Below, one piece after another: positions 21,164 through 34,503 of a stretch of DNA of 64,000 nt. Source of the stretch: Tilletia caries (Eukaryota > Basidiomycota > Exobasidiomycetes > Tilletiales > Tilletiaceae); the NCBI GenBank assembly GCA_032718865.1, contig JALUTQ010000017.1, positions 26,611 through 90,610 on the forward strand. The letters run 5' to 3'. The translations under genes and the position numbers were made by a program. The notes beneath the pieces are model-generated. The model did not search any database, was not told where the DNA came from, and saw nothing but the letters and a program-made list of their open reading frames with translations. Each line of letters opens with the position of its first letter. Within the stretch, counting starts at the first letter, position 1.

Positions 21164-21872
21164 TAGTCTGGTCACACCAGACCGCGCTGTGCGCGGTCTG
21201 GCTCCACTCGACGAAATTTGAGTGACACCTCCCGCAAAATTTTCCTTTTGCATCCAACCAACGCACACTTCCATGCCTCACAGCACCTTTACTCATCAAC
21301 CAATGTCAGAACAAAGTCATCGGCCTTGTGAGGGTTACACCCAAAGTACACAGTCCAGGTGTTATTTTTGGTATTCCGGCACTTCCCATGGTCGTAGCTG
21401 ACGCTTCTGTCAACCGCATTTCTGGTCTCTTCCTTTATCTGCTACCTCAGCCCTTTTTTTCCACTCCTCTGCATAGCAACAGCCTTGCTCAGTCAGTCGA
21501 AGGGAGTTTTGAGTGAGTGAGGGCCCGTGCGCGAGCCCTCTGGAAGCGCGAGACGGGCGACGAAATGAGGTAGACAACTTTGGCTCTGAGTGAGGGAGGT
21601 GCCCAATAGGGGTCTTTCGCCACATGACGCGTCGCACGATATGACGCTAATTTGGACGCGGGTTGAAAATTGGCTGGAGCGAGTTGACGCCCCACACGAT
21701 TGGCGTCAACTCCACCACTGATCTTGCCGCCAGCAAAAAAGGCTTGATCGTCGTTTTTCTTTTCTTTTTTCCATGGTTAATTCATAACCTTCACCTCCTC
21801 ATAGCACCTTCGCTGTTCCTCATCGTGATAGCTGCCCTCCTCATCAGCGCCCCTGTCCTCCTCATCTTCGTC

Positions 21873-23434
21873 ATGGCAGCTTCTTCTTCTTCCCTGTCGC
21901 CCCCTCCCTTCTTTTCAGGAGACCCCATGCCGCAATCGAACACTTCAGTCGTTCCCAGTGATAGCGACAGCTCGCGTGAAGGCACTCCCGACAGCCAGCT
22001 CTCGGCTGCCAGTGTTGCACGCCGTCAGCGCGTTGCAGAGGCTGAGATCTTGGACGGAGACGGCGAAACTTACCCGACACAAGCCTCAGTGGTCGAGAAG
22101 GTCTTCTCGGAGGCAGACAAGGCCGCCGAGCAAGAAGAAACCGGCACGGAGCGCAAGACTGTGCTGGACGAGGTCCACGTGGTATTCTTATATTATCTAA
22201 TCTCCCTTTATTCTCTCACTTCCCTTTCTTCTCACACTTCCTCCACACTTCACCTCCACATTTCCCACGCTCCTCTCTCAGTCATACTTTTCCATTTCCC
22301 ACGCTCCTCTCTCAGTCATACTTTTCCTCGCTCCTCACTTGTACCTAGTTCTCGGGCCATTCATTCTTCTTCTGACATTTGCACCTTTACTGATCTACCG
22401 CTGGTGATCTTGGGCGTTGCCCGCATCGTGGCCGCTGGCCCTATTGGTCGCTGACCAATATAAAGACGGGACGTCAAGAGGGGTCCTTGCAGTGGTCAGG
22501 CCCCGAGCTTCGAGCCCTCCTCATCTCTATGGAGGCTCATACAGTCTTCGGGCCGTCCATGTCTGCCGATCAGCGCGCTCAGGCTTGGCTCGACACAGTT
22601 GCAGACGTCAACAAATGGAATAAACAGAACCCTCGAAAGGGTGGTCGTTTTCCTACGCGCACGGTGGACGGTTGTGATAACAAGTGGAGGAAGAAGCTTT
22701 ATGGGGCTATCCGGGCGGGAGAGAGTGCCTCGAAGATCGCTAGTGGCCCCACAGAGGACGACGACGCGCTCATGGCCACGTGCCAGACACTCAAGGATCA
22801 GTGGGACCAGCAGGTCCGGGACGAGACCGTCAAGCGGGAGGCCAAGAAGAAGGCCAAGAACCCGGACCTGGCGAAGGCCATCAACGCCCGCGACAAGGCC
22901 ACCAACTCGCTCTCCTATTCCAAGACTGCTCCTCCCTCCTCCACCACCGACGCCTCTTCCTCCAAGACCCCCTTGCCCCCCTCCGACCCGTCTGCCCCCG
23001 ACGCCGAGCAGGAGGGCACCGGCGGCGACGGCGGCGGTGAGCTCGGCGGCAGCGACAAGGGCAAGAGCACCACTCGCCTCCGCACGCGCAAGAGCGACGC
23101 CTCCAGCGCCGAGCTCACCGCCGCCGTCGCCGCCATGTCCTCCCGGCAGCTGGCTGCTGCCGACAAGGCACGCGAGCAGCAGCAGCAGCAGCACGACGAG
23201 ACGCTCCGCCTTGCCGACAAGGCGCGTGCGCTTCAGCGCCAGGAGCACCGGGAGCGTCTGGCGAGGGAGGACAGGCGGCTCGGCCTCGAGGAGCGCGCGC
23301 TGAAGGGGAAGGAGAAGCAGGAGGACAGGTTCAGTAGTCTGGAGGACGAGGTCAAGCAGCTGGGTGCGGCCGTGACCGAGGCGGGAAACACAAGCAAGCA
23401 GGTCCTCGACTACTTGAAGGACAAGCTCCAGTGA
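21873..23434 (+). CDS. SANT/Myb-like partner protein of Harbinger element
   Basis: Companion DNA-binding protein of PIF/Harbinger elements, thought in other members to help the transposase enter the nucleus and bind the ends. Exon 1 from ATG 21873 (MAASSSSLSPPPFFSGD) runs to about 22188 (VLDEVHV). A roughly 270-nt intron ends at TATAAAG near 22459, and exon 2 runs to the stop at 23434. The tryptophan-rich region WSGPELRALLISM, AWLDTVADVNKWNKQ, NKWRKKLYGAI (about residues 110-200) resembles a trihelix/Myb fold. Behind it are a Lys/Ala-rich helix, a Ser/Pro linker and a long coiled coil (QQLAAADKAREQ to VLDYLKDKLQ) suited to multimerisation. The intron holds a 34-nt tandem duplication at 22259-22326. 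Confidence 0.7.
22259..22326 (+). repeat. Two tandem copies of a 34-nt unit in intron
   Basis: ATTTCCCACGCTCCTCTCTC then AGTCATACTTTTCC occurs twice head to tail, with no difference seen, inside the intron of the SANT-like gene. Confidence 0.75.
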
Positions 23435-23499
23435 TGCGATGTGATGTGTGGTAGCCTCAGGCAATGTCATCTAGGCATGTTGTTTGAAATTTGAAATTA

Positions 23500-24534
23500 C
23501 TACATAGGTACAAAATATTGGCGGAGAGTGGGAGTGGAGCACAAAAATGTCTGACTGGTTTCGTTCCCAGAGACGCACGAGAGCGCGTTACGGAGCAGCG
23601 CACAGACGCGGTACTGCTTCGCGAGGTTGCTGTGCAGGACCCGCTGATCCTTCTTGACGTTGCGGCGAGGGAAGAGTGTTGGGATCCCGCCGATCGCCCA
23701 CTCGACGGCGATGCGGACGCGGGACATCTCGAGGTTGAAGCGGGTCTGGGCGGGGGTAAGGAAGAGGCCCTTGTGGGGCACGACGAGGTGGCCGAGAGCA
23801 GCGTAGCCCTTGTCGCCGAAGAGTAGTAGATCGCTTCCGTTGGGCGCCTTGGAATGTTGATTGAGCCATGAGTGTAGTTGACTATCGTGTAGGACGAATG
23901 AGTCGTTCCTTCTTTCTGAGGCCGGACCATAGACCCAAATCATACCATCAGGACCAATGACAATCTGATATTTGAGGCCATGATGGCGCTTATGTCCACT
24001 GTAGTATTCTCTTTGATTCCTAGTGGGACGCGCGGTGGGCCTGACCGTCCCATCAACGAAGCCCCACACGTCCGAGAGCGGACAGCCTTGACGTCGGACA
24101 CAGTCCGCGTACACGCGCAGTCGCTGTCGGGAGAGGATCCCGTCGTGTGCCCTGTTGATATCGAGCAGGTGTTTCCATTTGTTGTCTATTACGTCTGTCA
24201 TTTCGGCACATAGTCGTGAGCATGCGGCCTCCGACCGCCCGAACGCCCTTGAGACAGTCGGCAGCCAAGCGCCGCCTAAGAAGGCGAGCAGCAGCAGTAG
24301 ACCAGTCTGAGAGTCGATGGTGTCTCTCTCTGTAGTGACGATCGCTCCAGGTAGTTGTAAAGACGAAAATATGTTGTGAAATTCTGATTGGGTGACGCGA
24401 AAAAAACATTGGAAATCTTGAAACTCGAGCAAGTCGGACAACGAGGGGCGTGAGGGCGGCGACGAGAAGGAGGACCGAGACGGGTGCTTCACCGCATGGG
24501 CGGCAAGGAGGACAGTAAGAGGAAGTGTATCCAT
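23500..24534 (-). CDS. PIF/Harbinger (HARBI1-like) DDE transposase
   Basis: Single-exon 344-residue transposase, starting at ATG 24534. The N-terminal half is helical (DLLEFQDFQCFFRVTQSEFH, as in HARBI1 N-termini). The DDE nuclease domain follows: first Asp in GFVDGTVRPTARPT; then the Harbinger signature YYSGHKRHHGLKYQIVIGPD; second Asp in LLLFGDKGYAA; Glu in RIAVEWAIGGI. The length is normal and I see no stop or frameshift. It lies convergent to the SANT-like gene, 3' ends 65 bp apart, within intact terminal repeats. Expected function is binding and cutting the element ends in the nucleus together with the partner protein. Confidence 0.92.
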   Translation of the reverse strand: MDTLPLTVLLAAHAVKHPSRSSFSSPPSRPSLSDLLEFQDFQCFFRVTQSEFHNIFSSLQLPGAIVTTERDTIDSQTGLLLLLAFLGGAWLPTVSRAFGRSEAACSRLCAEMTDVIDNKWKHLLDINRAHDGILSRQRLRVYADCVRRQGCPLSDVWGFVDGTVRPTARPTRNQREYYSGHKRHHGLKYQIVIGPDGMIWVYGPASERRNDSFVLHDSQLHSWLNQHSKAPNGSDLLLFGDKGYAALGHLVVPHKGLFLTPAQTRFNLEMSRVRIAVEWAIGGIPTLFPRRNVKKDQRVLHSNLAKQYRVCALLRNALSCVSGNETSQTFLCSTPTLRQYFVPM

Positions 24535-25229
24535 TGCGTGAAAATAGACTAGATAGCGAAGGCAAGGTGCATATGATCAGTGACTGGAGAGTGAGGACGA
24601 TACGCGCTGCTGACGCGTAAACGAGAGACAGGGGAGGGGCGGGGCTGCTTACGGGTACCAGCGACAAGACGGACGCGTAGCTGTGGGCAAGGGACAGCGT
24701 GCGAGGCGCAGCAGCGCACGGAACGAACGGACGAGCGGGTGCGGGCGAGGGGGCACACGGGGCACGCAGCACGGGGCACCGACAGGCAGCAAGGCAGAGG
24801 AGCACGGCAAAGGCGCAGCAGGGCGCGAAGGAACAACGGCCAAGTGTGTTTACTGTATCAGAAAGGCAATGGAAAAATGTCAGCCATTGTTTGGAATGCA
24901 GGGAAACGAGACACTCACGACTGGGACCTGGTGAGGGGTGGTCATGGTCCGCATCTGGCTCGCAGAAAGTTTGCTTGTTACTTCCGGATGATCGGCGTGA
25001 TCATCCAGGTGATCACACAATCTAGCCTGAGTTTAAAGTTCATGTGCTGCGAAAGGAAAAATTGGAGGCGGCATGACTAAATTGATTACGGCATAATGAG
25101 CTTTTGACGGCACTCATGCCGTGGGGGCGAAAGACCCCTAATGAAATCGAGTCGAGTGGGGCCAGACCGTCACCACGGGATCTTGTGTCCTCTCATCACG
25201 TGCGTCGACGGTCTGGTGTGACCAGACTA

Positions 25230-25239
25230 ATCATTTACC
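25230..25239 (+). repeat. Target-site duplication, right copy
   Basis: ATCATTTACC follows the right terminal repeat; see the left copy at 21154-21163. Confidence 0.75.
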
Positions 25240-25790
25240 CGTCTCCGCCCTTGTTGCAGCCAAATGTACAAACGTCCAACGCACTGGTCCGTTCACTTAT
25301 AGATTGGTCCGTCTACTCATAAATCTCTGGCCCTCTGAACCATTATTTTCAGACGCTTTGTCTAATTCTTTCCTCCGTTTCCCCGTCATCCACCCATATG
25401 ATTTGGTCCTCTCGCCCACTTTTGCTCGGTCCCCCCCCCCCTTTGGTTTAACCAAGGAAAAACAACAATTTACCTCCCCAAAAGTCTTAAAAGAGGACCG
25501 AAATCCTCAGAACGGAACGAGCGTGGCGCTGCCCGTCCTCAGTGGCAGCCTCAGTGCCTCTTTTGTATTCTTGCAGTCCCAGTTTTGTAAAGGACATACA
25601 ATATGGAAGCCACAAACGACACGTTTGTAATCATAACCGTTCTTTAATTTTCAGGATTAGCCATGACTTTTGGAAGCGGGGGAACGGACCTTTTGACGGG
25701 GTGGTTTGTGGCAAAATTTTGGGTAAGTAGGATCTGGATACTGGGCAAACGGATTCCACTTTCCGTGGGGTGAACGGACCAATCCATGCA
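25240..25790. other. No gene seen
   Basis: Intergenic sequence with a GGACC/GGTCC-rich composition (repeated ACGGACC and GGTCCG words) and short open frames only. Confidence 0.4.
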
Positions 25791-25800
25791 CTGCTAGCAG

Positions 25801-26410
25801 GGGGGGGTGTTTTAACGGGGTCAGAAAGAACGCTAAAAAAATGTTTTACGTCTGTTTTAGGATTTAGGCGTTTTACACTTGTTTTACACTTTTCTTAAAA
25901 CAGGGTTGATTTGGGCACCCTTACGTCGCGTAAAACGCAATGCTAAAACGATGACATAATGCCCAGATCGGGTTTAATGCCCGCCTCGGTTGAAAGCCGT
26001 TCAGCTGTTCCTCCGCCCAGAGTAAGTCACGTGCACTCTCTCGAGTCGTCCCTACCGCAAAAGTGAGCAAGGTGACTGAGAAAAAAAAGACGCAACAACG
26101 TCGTTTGAAGCAAGTTTTACGCAGGCATATCTGTGGTGAGGGCACCCTGCCACAGCAAGAATGCGTGCGCTGGGGGCGAAGGGGTGTAGGTGCTCCACCC
26201 TGCGCATGACGGGGAGCGTACCAATGTCAAACGGGTGCCGCTCATGAGGGAGAGGAGCTCTGATTAGGGTTTCCATAAAACAGGCATGTTTTACACTGTT
26301 TTACACCCTGGGTTTAGATGGCCTAAAATCGGGACAAAATGCAAAAATAATAAAGTAGACATAACTCGCCTGTTTTATCGCTGTTCCACACAGCTTAAAA
26401 CACCCCCCCC
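25801..26410. mobile_element. 610-bp MITE-like element (MITE 3), palindromic 10-bp flank repeat
   Basis: Ends are GGGGGGGTGTTTTAA (25801-25815) and its complement (about 26396-26410). The palindrome CTGCTAGCAG stands directly outside both ends (25791-25800 and 26411-26420), as a target duplication or as part of the terminus. The interior is noncoding and dense in GTTTTAC/GTAAAAC and TAAAACA words in both orientations. That recalls the short-motif arms of MITE 2, although the motif differs. Confidence 0.65.
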
Positions 26411-26449
26411 CTGCTAGCAGTGATGGGATAACGTTGGGGAAAAAGGATG

Positions 26450-26732
26450 GGGCGAACTTAATGAATGGCCGCCCCCATGCATCAGAGCAGTGTGTGCAGG
26501 ATAACCTTGGTAAATCCACGACTTTGAATTTTTTTCGGCCCATGATTTTCTCTCCAAGGCAATGCCATTCACATCAACTTCGAATGTTCTCAAATTTGGC
26601 AAGGATGCTCAGTAAGATGTCCTCGACATGCGTGTGAAATTTGAGCACTCGTTTATATGTGCGTTGTGGAGAACTCAAGGGGGGGCGGCCTCGGAGCCTT
26701 TTCCCGCCCTAGGGCGGCCATTAAGTTCGCCC
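26450..26732. mobile_element. Small inverted-repeat element (MITE 4)
   Basis: GGGCGAACTTAAT..GGCCGCCC at 26450-26473 is mirrored by GGGCGGCC..ATTAAGTTCGCCC at 26712-26732, separated by about 240 bp with no coding potential. The left copy has four extra bases. It begins only about 30 bp after MITE 3. No target duplication was identified. Confidence 0.45.
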
Positions 26733-27454
26733 TACATACATTACATACAGTGCGAGGAGTGCGAGCCGCCAGCCAAGCCAGCGGGCACGGGCGCGAAGGG
26801 CTTGAGCGCTTGAGCGCTGGGCCGTGCGTCGGGCCTGTCGTCTGCACGGGGCAGGGTCGGAGAGTGAGTACGAAATCCTTCCCTTGCTTTGGGCATTGGG
26901 CCAAGGTCTACCGTACGGTCGGCCTGTCCTGCCGTCCCAAAGCCGACTGGGAGACGGGAGTTGGGACGTGGAGCTTCGGGATGGAGATCCGCGTGTATAC
27001 TGTATCTCTGTGAGTCGAAGGAATGTAAGATATTTATTTTTCTAGCTGTTTCGACGCCCCCTGCCAGGCTGCATCTGCGCCATCTGCGTGCGCGTGATGG
27101 CGCACGTCCCTGGAACCTAGTTCAGCGACCAGCCTACGCTTGCTTGGGACTTCCTGCGTCTTCCCTTTCCGCTGTGAGCAACAGACGAACGCATTTGGCT
27201 GAACGCTGGGCTGCTGAACGCTGAACCCTTTTTCGCTGTCTCTCCTTCGTCCTGTGCATTTTCCCAGACGGAGGCTAGGCGAACAGAGCCAGGTTCCAGA
27301 CTGTTCTCTGCCTTGGATCGCCCTTCTTCCACTACTCCTTTCCGACTCCGACCATATAGACGGCCTTTGGGAGAGGAATACATCCAGGGCCTCGACTTCT
27401 CTCTCTCTCTCTCTCTCGTATTCATCCAGTACGTCTTATTTCCTTCTGCGATCG
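26733..27454. other. Upstream region of the 749-aa gene
   Basis: No recognisable gene. A CT microsatellite (27402-27418) lies about 40 bp before the ATG at 27455. Confidence 0.4.
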
Positions 27455-30065
27455 ATGGAAGCAGAGCATCAGCACGAGGCCGAGCCCACAGAGGCCACTA
27501 CTCTCGACTTCGACTTTACCCAGTTCATGCTCAGCACAGCAGCCGACCCGCAGTCCCAGTCCCCGGCAACAACCACCCAGACCTCCTCCGCTCGCCAGAA
27601 TCAGCCCTACCCGGCATTCCAACTCGAAGACCCCAGCGGCCTTCCATCGCCATCTAGCGGGCTTCTGCAGAGGAGAGCTGCGGCTGCGGCAGTCGCGTTC
27701 GATGCGAAGCAGCTACAGAACGGAGCGAACACCTTCGACTTCGACTTCGACTTCGACGCCCTCTCCCACGCAGACATCGACGCCCTCACTGCTGCCGGAT
27801 ATCTGTCCTTTCCAATGCCGGACATCGCCAACACGAATATAACTACTACTACCGCAACGACCATGTCAGCACCGTCCTCGTCCACAACATCGCCAGCAGT
27901 CCCGGCACAGCCCTTCCAGCTCGAAACCATGTCTTCGCACATAAACACGACCTCTCAGCCAGCTTCTATTGACCCCACCACCAGCCCGTCCCGGTCCAAA
28001 CGACGACGATCTATCGACGCCTCCTCCTCAACCACAGCGTCCAAGGCTCATTACCCTTCCGTCAGACCAGGTCCCAAACCCGCTCAACCATCCGCACTCC
28101 GCTCCTTCCTTCGCGCACAGGCTCAGGCCAATGCCGAAGGCACACGATCGAACTCGAATTCGAACGACTCGTGGGGGAATACGACGTCTACGTCCGCACG
28201 TAGCTTCGTTACTGACTTTAGCGCGCGCGCGATTAGGAGCGATGGCAGTTATGGGAGCACCACCACCATTCGCTCGGGAAGTGTCGGTGTCGGTGCCGGT
28301 GCGAATGTCCGAGGGAGTGCCGGGCTCAGCTTCGCTGGGGCCGGCGCGTCGATGATGATGGGTACCCCTCCCGACGCGCATGGGGGTTGTGGATGTGGAT
28401 GCGGAGGTTGGGTGGAGAATGTCTTGCCTGCTGGTTGGGTCTTTGTCGGGTTGCTTGATGGACGGATGACGATCCCTACGGAGCTTTTGGCGAGGTTGCA
28501 GTGAGTGTTTCTCCCCCCCTTCCTCTCATTCCTTTTTCTTTATAGGGCGTCCCGCTGATGCTCACCTGACTCGAACTCTTCCCCAGGATACCATACTCCG
28601 CCCTATCCTCGTCCTCCTACCCAAACACGACCTTCCTGCGAAACAGCCAGTCCTCTCGCTACAACCCACCCGCACCATCCTCGCCCCTCCTCCCTCCGCC
28701 TCCCTCCACAGCACGCCCCTTCTTTCATTCCAGAGCAGATACACCTTCGTCCTCCCCCGTCGCGCTCTTTGCGCATACCACAGCGCGCGCCACGCAGGCA
28801 TCTGCATCTGCATCTGCATCTGCGTCTGCATCTGCGCAGGTTCCTACGTCGCCGCTGGCAGGGGGTGGGGAGGTCGTGGCCATGGATGAGGGGGACGAGG
28901 GCGGGGGCGATGCTCGTGCCGATACGGAGTCGAAGCTAGCTGGGCCAGGGGCAGACGTTGTGAATGGCGAACGCGACGTGAGGGCGGGGGTGGAGCCGGA
29001 TGAGACGGTACCTGCTGCTGCTGCTGCTTCTGTGGAGAGGGAGGAGGAGATTGAGGAAGAGGGGATGATGCGGTTTTACGCGCTCACGAAGCGCGAGATG
29101 GAGTTGCTTCTGCACTGGCTTCGCTTTGGCATTGGTGAGTTTTGTTCAGTCGTATTTTTCTCGCATTTCTTTTGGCTGAACGCATCTCTCTTCTGCCTTC
29201 CCATGCGTGTCCAAGTGCCCAAGCACGTCCGCGCGGATCTCGATCAGCTGGGCCTCCTCGCGGATCGGTACGAGCTCAAGGAGCTCATAGAGGCTGTTAG
29301 GGATGCTAAGGATACCCGGTATATGTCCATTAAGGAGCGGGCCGAGTTTGATGGCAAGGCGGTGGGCGAGATGCAGAGGGTGAGTTTCCTTCTTTCCCCC
29401 TTCGATTCCGCTTGACATGCTCAATCTCCGCTGACTTTTTCTTCCTTGTTGATTCTTGGTCCAGCATCTCGGCTCGCTCGTCCTCTGGCCCGACCCGACG
29501 CGTTCCAAAGCAGAGAGCGACAAAAATACGACCACGAACAATAATAGCAGCAGCGGCGGCAACGGCACTCTTGCCGCCACCATCGCGGGCCCATCCTACC
29601 AAGCCGTATGTGCCGTGCTGGACGACGAACTCTGGGACCTGGCACCCTCGACGCGCAAGCTGGTCCGTGTCGACTTCCGCTTCCCGCTCGCCATGGCGCG
29701 CCAAGGGGCGATCAGCCCCTTCGGCTCGGATCAAGTGCGGGAACTGCAGGGCCAACCGGGCTGGGACTCGCTGGCGAGCAGTAGCAGTGGGCGCCAGACG
29801 CTGTGGAATACGTACCGGGACGATGCGAATCGGCAGGTGTGGCATCGGATCTTCTTTGATATGGTTGCGAAGCGGCTTTGGACGGATGGGTTTGTGATTG
29901 AGCGGGAGATGGTAGATTGTATCTCGTCCAAGGTGAGTATCTCTTGTTTTGTGTTTGGCTCTTTTTTGTTGGGGAGAAGGGGAAGGGGGGATGCGAATGA
30001 TTGGGGGCCTTACCCTATGTCTCCTTTGTCCGCTGCAACAGGTGTTCTATCTAATCAGTCGTTGA
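27455..30065 (+). CDS. Hypothetical 749-aa protein, five exons
   Basis: Unrecognised host gene with a well supported structure: exons 27455-28500, 28587-29134, 29216-29379, 29465-29932 and 30042-30065, all GT-AG and in phase. The N-terminal half is Ser/Thr/Gln-rich with two acidic FDFDF patches (TTLDFDFTQFM, FDFDFDFDALSHADIDALTA) and a basic cluster SRSKRRRSID that may be a nuclear signal. The middle has a Gly/Cys patch, GGCGCGCGGWVENVLPAGWV. The C-terminal half is ordered-looking: MMRFYALTKREMELLLHWLR, HVRADLDQLGLLADRYELKE, then a block WDLAPSTRKLVRVDFRFPLA to VWHRIFFDMVAKRLWTDGFV. The last exon adds VFYLISR. A regulatory nuclear protein is possible; no family is claimed. Confidence 0.75.
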
Positions 30066-30816
30066 GGGCGCGGAAGCGGAGTCGTATTCCAGGCGACGCG
30101 AGGCAGGCGACTCCTTCGATCAGATTATTCACAAAGTCGCATCCTTGCGTCACCCCTCGCCGTTCCCATTCCCCACACGTAAAAGTCAAGAAATCATGCA
30201 GCGCAACGCAACGCAACCTTCCATGTCGGTCTCTGCCCATCTCCCTAATCCCGGGCACACATACCTCGAAATCCGGTTACAAAGAGCGGCAGCCATCGAC
30301 AAAACATCACCCAACAAGATTTTCTTCATCCTTTGCGAACGGTGCCAAAACCTGAGCACACGCATGCATCATACCCCCTTCCCTCCCCTTCCGTTTCGAC
30401 CGAGCGCAACACCCGACTCTTCCCGCTTTCAGGACAGTTCGTTAACTGCCACGCACTCTCTGAGCATGGGCAGAGCAGGAGTAGCGGAAATGTGGTCTGG
30501 CCATCTGTAAACGTACTTATTCGAGTTCGGAACGCTGATTTGCCCATCCCAGTTGCGTTGCGTTGCGTTGCACGACCGAACGTTCTGCAACGCATTTGTT
30601 CTCGCAAGACGGTGTCGCGAGTGTCTGTCTAAGCGAGATCGGGCATGACGCCATTCTGATCTTGAAACGCCGGCGGTTGGGCCAAGAGGGCAAAGGCAAG
30701 AAGGAGAGGAGGAGGCGAGGGTGTCGTTCGACCAGGGCAGTCATTCTTCTCGCCTTCCACACTCACTCACTCACCAAAAGACACATAAACACATACACAC
30801 AAGCATATAACGAAAG
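30066..30816. other. Intergenic with inverted GCAAC repeats
   Basis: (GCAAC)3 at about 30202-30216 faces (GTTGC)4 at about 30552-30571, a short inverted pair about 335 bp apart. No gene seen. The 3' part is the formaldehyde dehydrogenase promoter, with an ACAC-rich leader before the ATG. Confidence 0.45.
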
Positions 30817-33024
<2,208 letters not shown>

Positions 33025-34503
33025 AGTTCTGATCGAACACGTTGTAACCTCCCACCGAGGCACCTGCAGCAGGGGAACGAACACTCAATACAAAAGTAAG
33101 AAAGGAACACTCGGTTCCAAATGAGCGAAAAGTGATTGGGTAGGCTGCCTGACGGAAGGACATGGTCTAAAAGCTCCAGATTCAACTCGTCAAGTCGAGA
33201 TAGAAGGGGACCCGCTCCTCCTACATACTACTGCTGACGATGCTGATGATTCTTTCTTTCCTTCTGTTGCCATCTCTTCCTCTCTTATCCTCATCAAGTC
33301 TTCAATCCGTCAGGTACCAGTCCTCAACCAAGGCCGGCTCGTCTTTGGACCCAGCCAATCCCGTGTACATGGAGACCACGGAATGGAGGCGCCTTCTACG
33401 CCCAGAAAGCGCTCAGGTCGCGCCGGGGAGGTTCGGGATTTGTGCAGGTCCCTGCGATGCCTTTTCCGTCCAACGAGCCATCATACAACTCACCCGGTCG
33501 GCCTCTTCTCTCAATCACTCAGCAAGTTCTCACGCAAGTCCTGTTTTCATCCTTCTGCAGTTCTGCTATTTCGAGGTTCGGTCATTCAGTATTCTCATTT
33601 CCCCGTCTCATACATATAACTCATAAGTCCTATCCTCCATATTAATCTTCTCGACGGGAACCCAACCGTTGAGCGCCCGGGGCCTCGACCACAACGCGCT
33701 CGGTTCGACATGGCACATGACCGCCTCTATTATTGTCTTCAGCGCATAGGTGTGCATGACCAAGCTTTGTCGATCCTCGTTTTCCTCTCGATATCAGATC
33801 ATCAGAGACCAGAGTTATCTGTATATGTGTCCCTGGGACTCCAAGGAGGCAAGTAAGGAGGAGCTCACCGTGGATGTGTGATGTGGCTGAGCAACGCGTC
33901 TGCCAGCTCCCAGCTGGTCTGCAACCAAGGGACGCCAAGTGGAGTTAACCTCTTGGGATCGAGGGCTGTGCGGCTGTGCCAAGAGAAGTGTTGCGCGATA
34001 AATTGTGCACAGCAGAAGAAAGAGCAAGGCAGCGAACGCACAGATTAATATCGTCCGGTCCAAGCTGAACGCTGAACACGAAGTGCCAACTGGACACCAG
34101 CAGATCAACCTCATCACCGCCGTTACCACTCACCGCCATCTAAATCCTTTGCACTTTGCAGTGAGCTTCTAGCTCCAAGCACACCGCCCAGGCCGCAAAC
34201 TTGGCGAGGAGTGGCCTCATCCAGATTCCAGAGTATCCCTTGAATCGTTCGGCGGTGTACCATCACCAGCGCTCAGCGCTCAGCTCCTGCGACACCAGGA
34301 ACTCATTACTGATTACTCATGTCCCTGGGCTGGGCGAAGAATGGTGTGTGCTCCTTGCATGTCCAGTGGGAAGGGTGCGAAGGTATAAAGGGTCAAGATC
34401 CTGCTGCATTCAGAAGCATGTCTGACCATCACCCACTCACTTACTCTACATCCCAACCCACTCTTATTACTACCCCCCTCGATCTCCAGGCTCCACATCC
34501 AAC
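33025..34503. other. No confident gene
   Basis: Several open frames of 100-130 codons overlap on both strands (e.g. plus 33240-33626) but none has a domain or clear splice pattern. 34380-34503 is the carbonic anhydrase leader; a GGTATAAAGGG box at 34383-34393 is a plausible TATA element 110 bp before the ATG. Confidence 0.4.

Larger units (their letters stand above)
21164..25229. mobile_element. Complete PIF/Harbinger-like transposon, 4,066 bp
   Basis: Perfect 21-bp terminal inverted repeats (21164-21184 and 25209-25229), starting TAGTCTGGTCACACCAGACC. The repeat is itself palindromic (GTCTGGT/ACCAGAC). A subterminal hairpin (CCAGACCGCG/CGCGGTCTGG) lies on the left, and CCACTCGAC recurs inverted on both sides. 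A 10-bp direct repeat flanks it. Inside are the usual Harbinger pair in convergent order: a SANT/Myb-like gene (plus) and a DDE transposase (minus). All parts look intact, so it may be young or active. Confidence 0.85.

Noticed and set aside
22496..23470. 324-codon minus-strand ORF opposite the SANT-like gene
   Set aside because: Shadow of the plus-strand gene: Leu/Gly/Val-rich, no motif, and the plus frame has the trihelix-like region and coiled coil.
30202..30571. MITE from inverted GCAAC repeats
   Set aside because: Arms are simple pentamer repeats without defined ends or target duplication.
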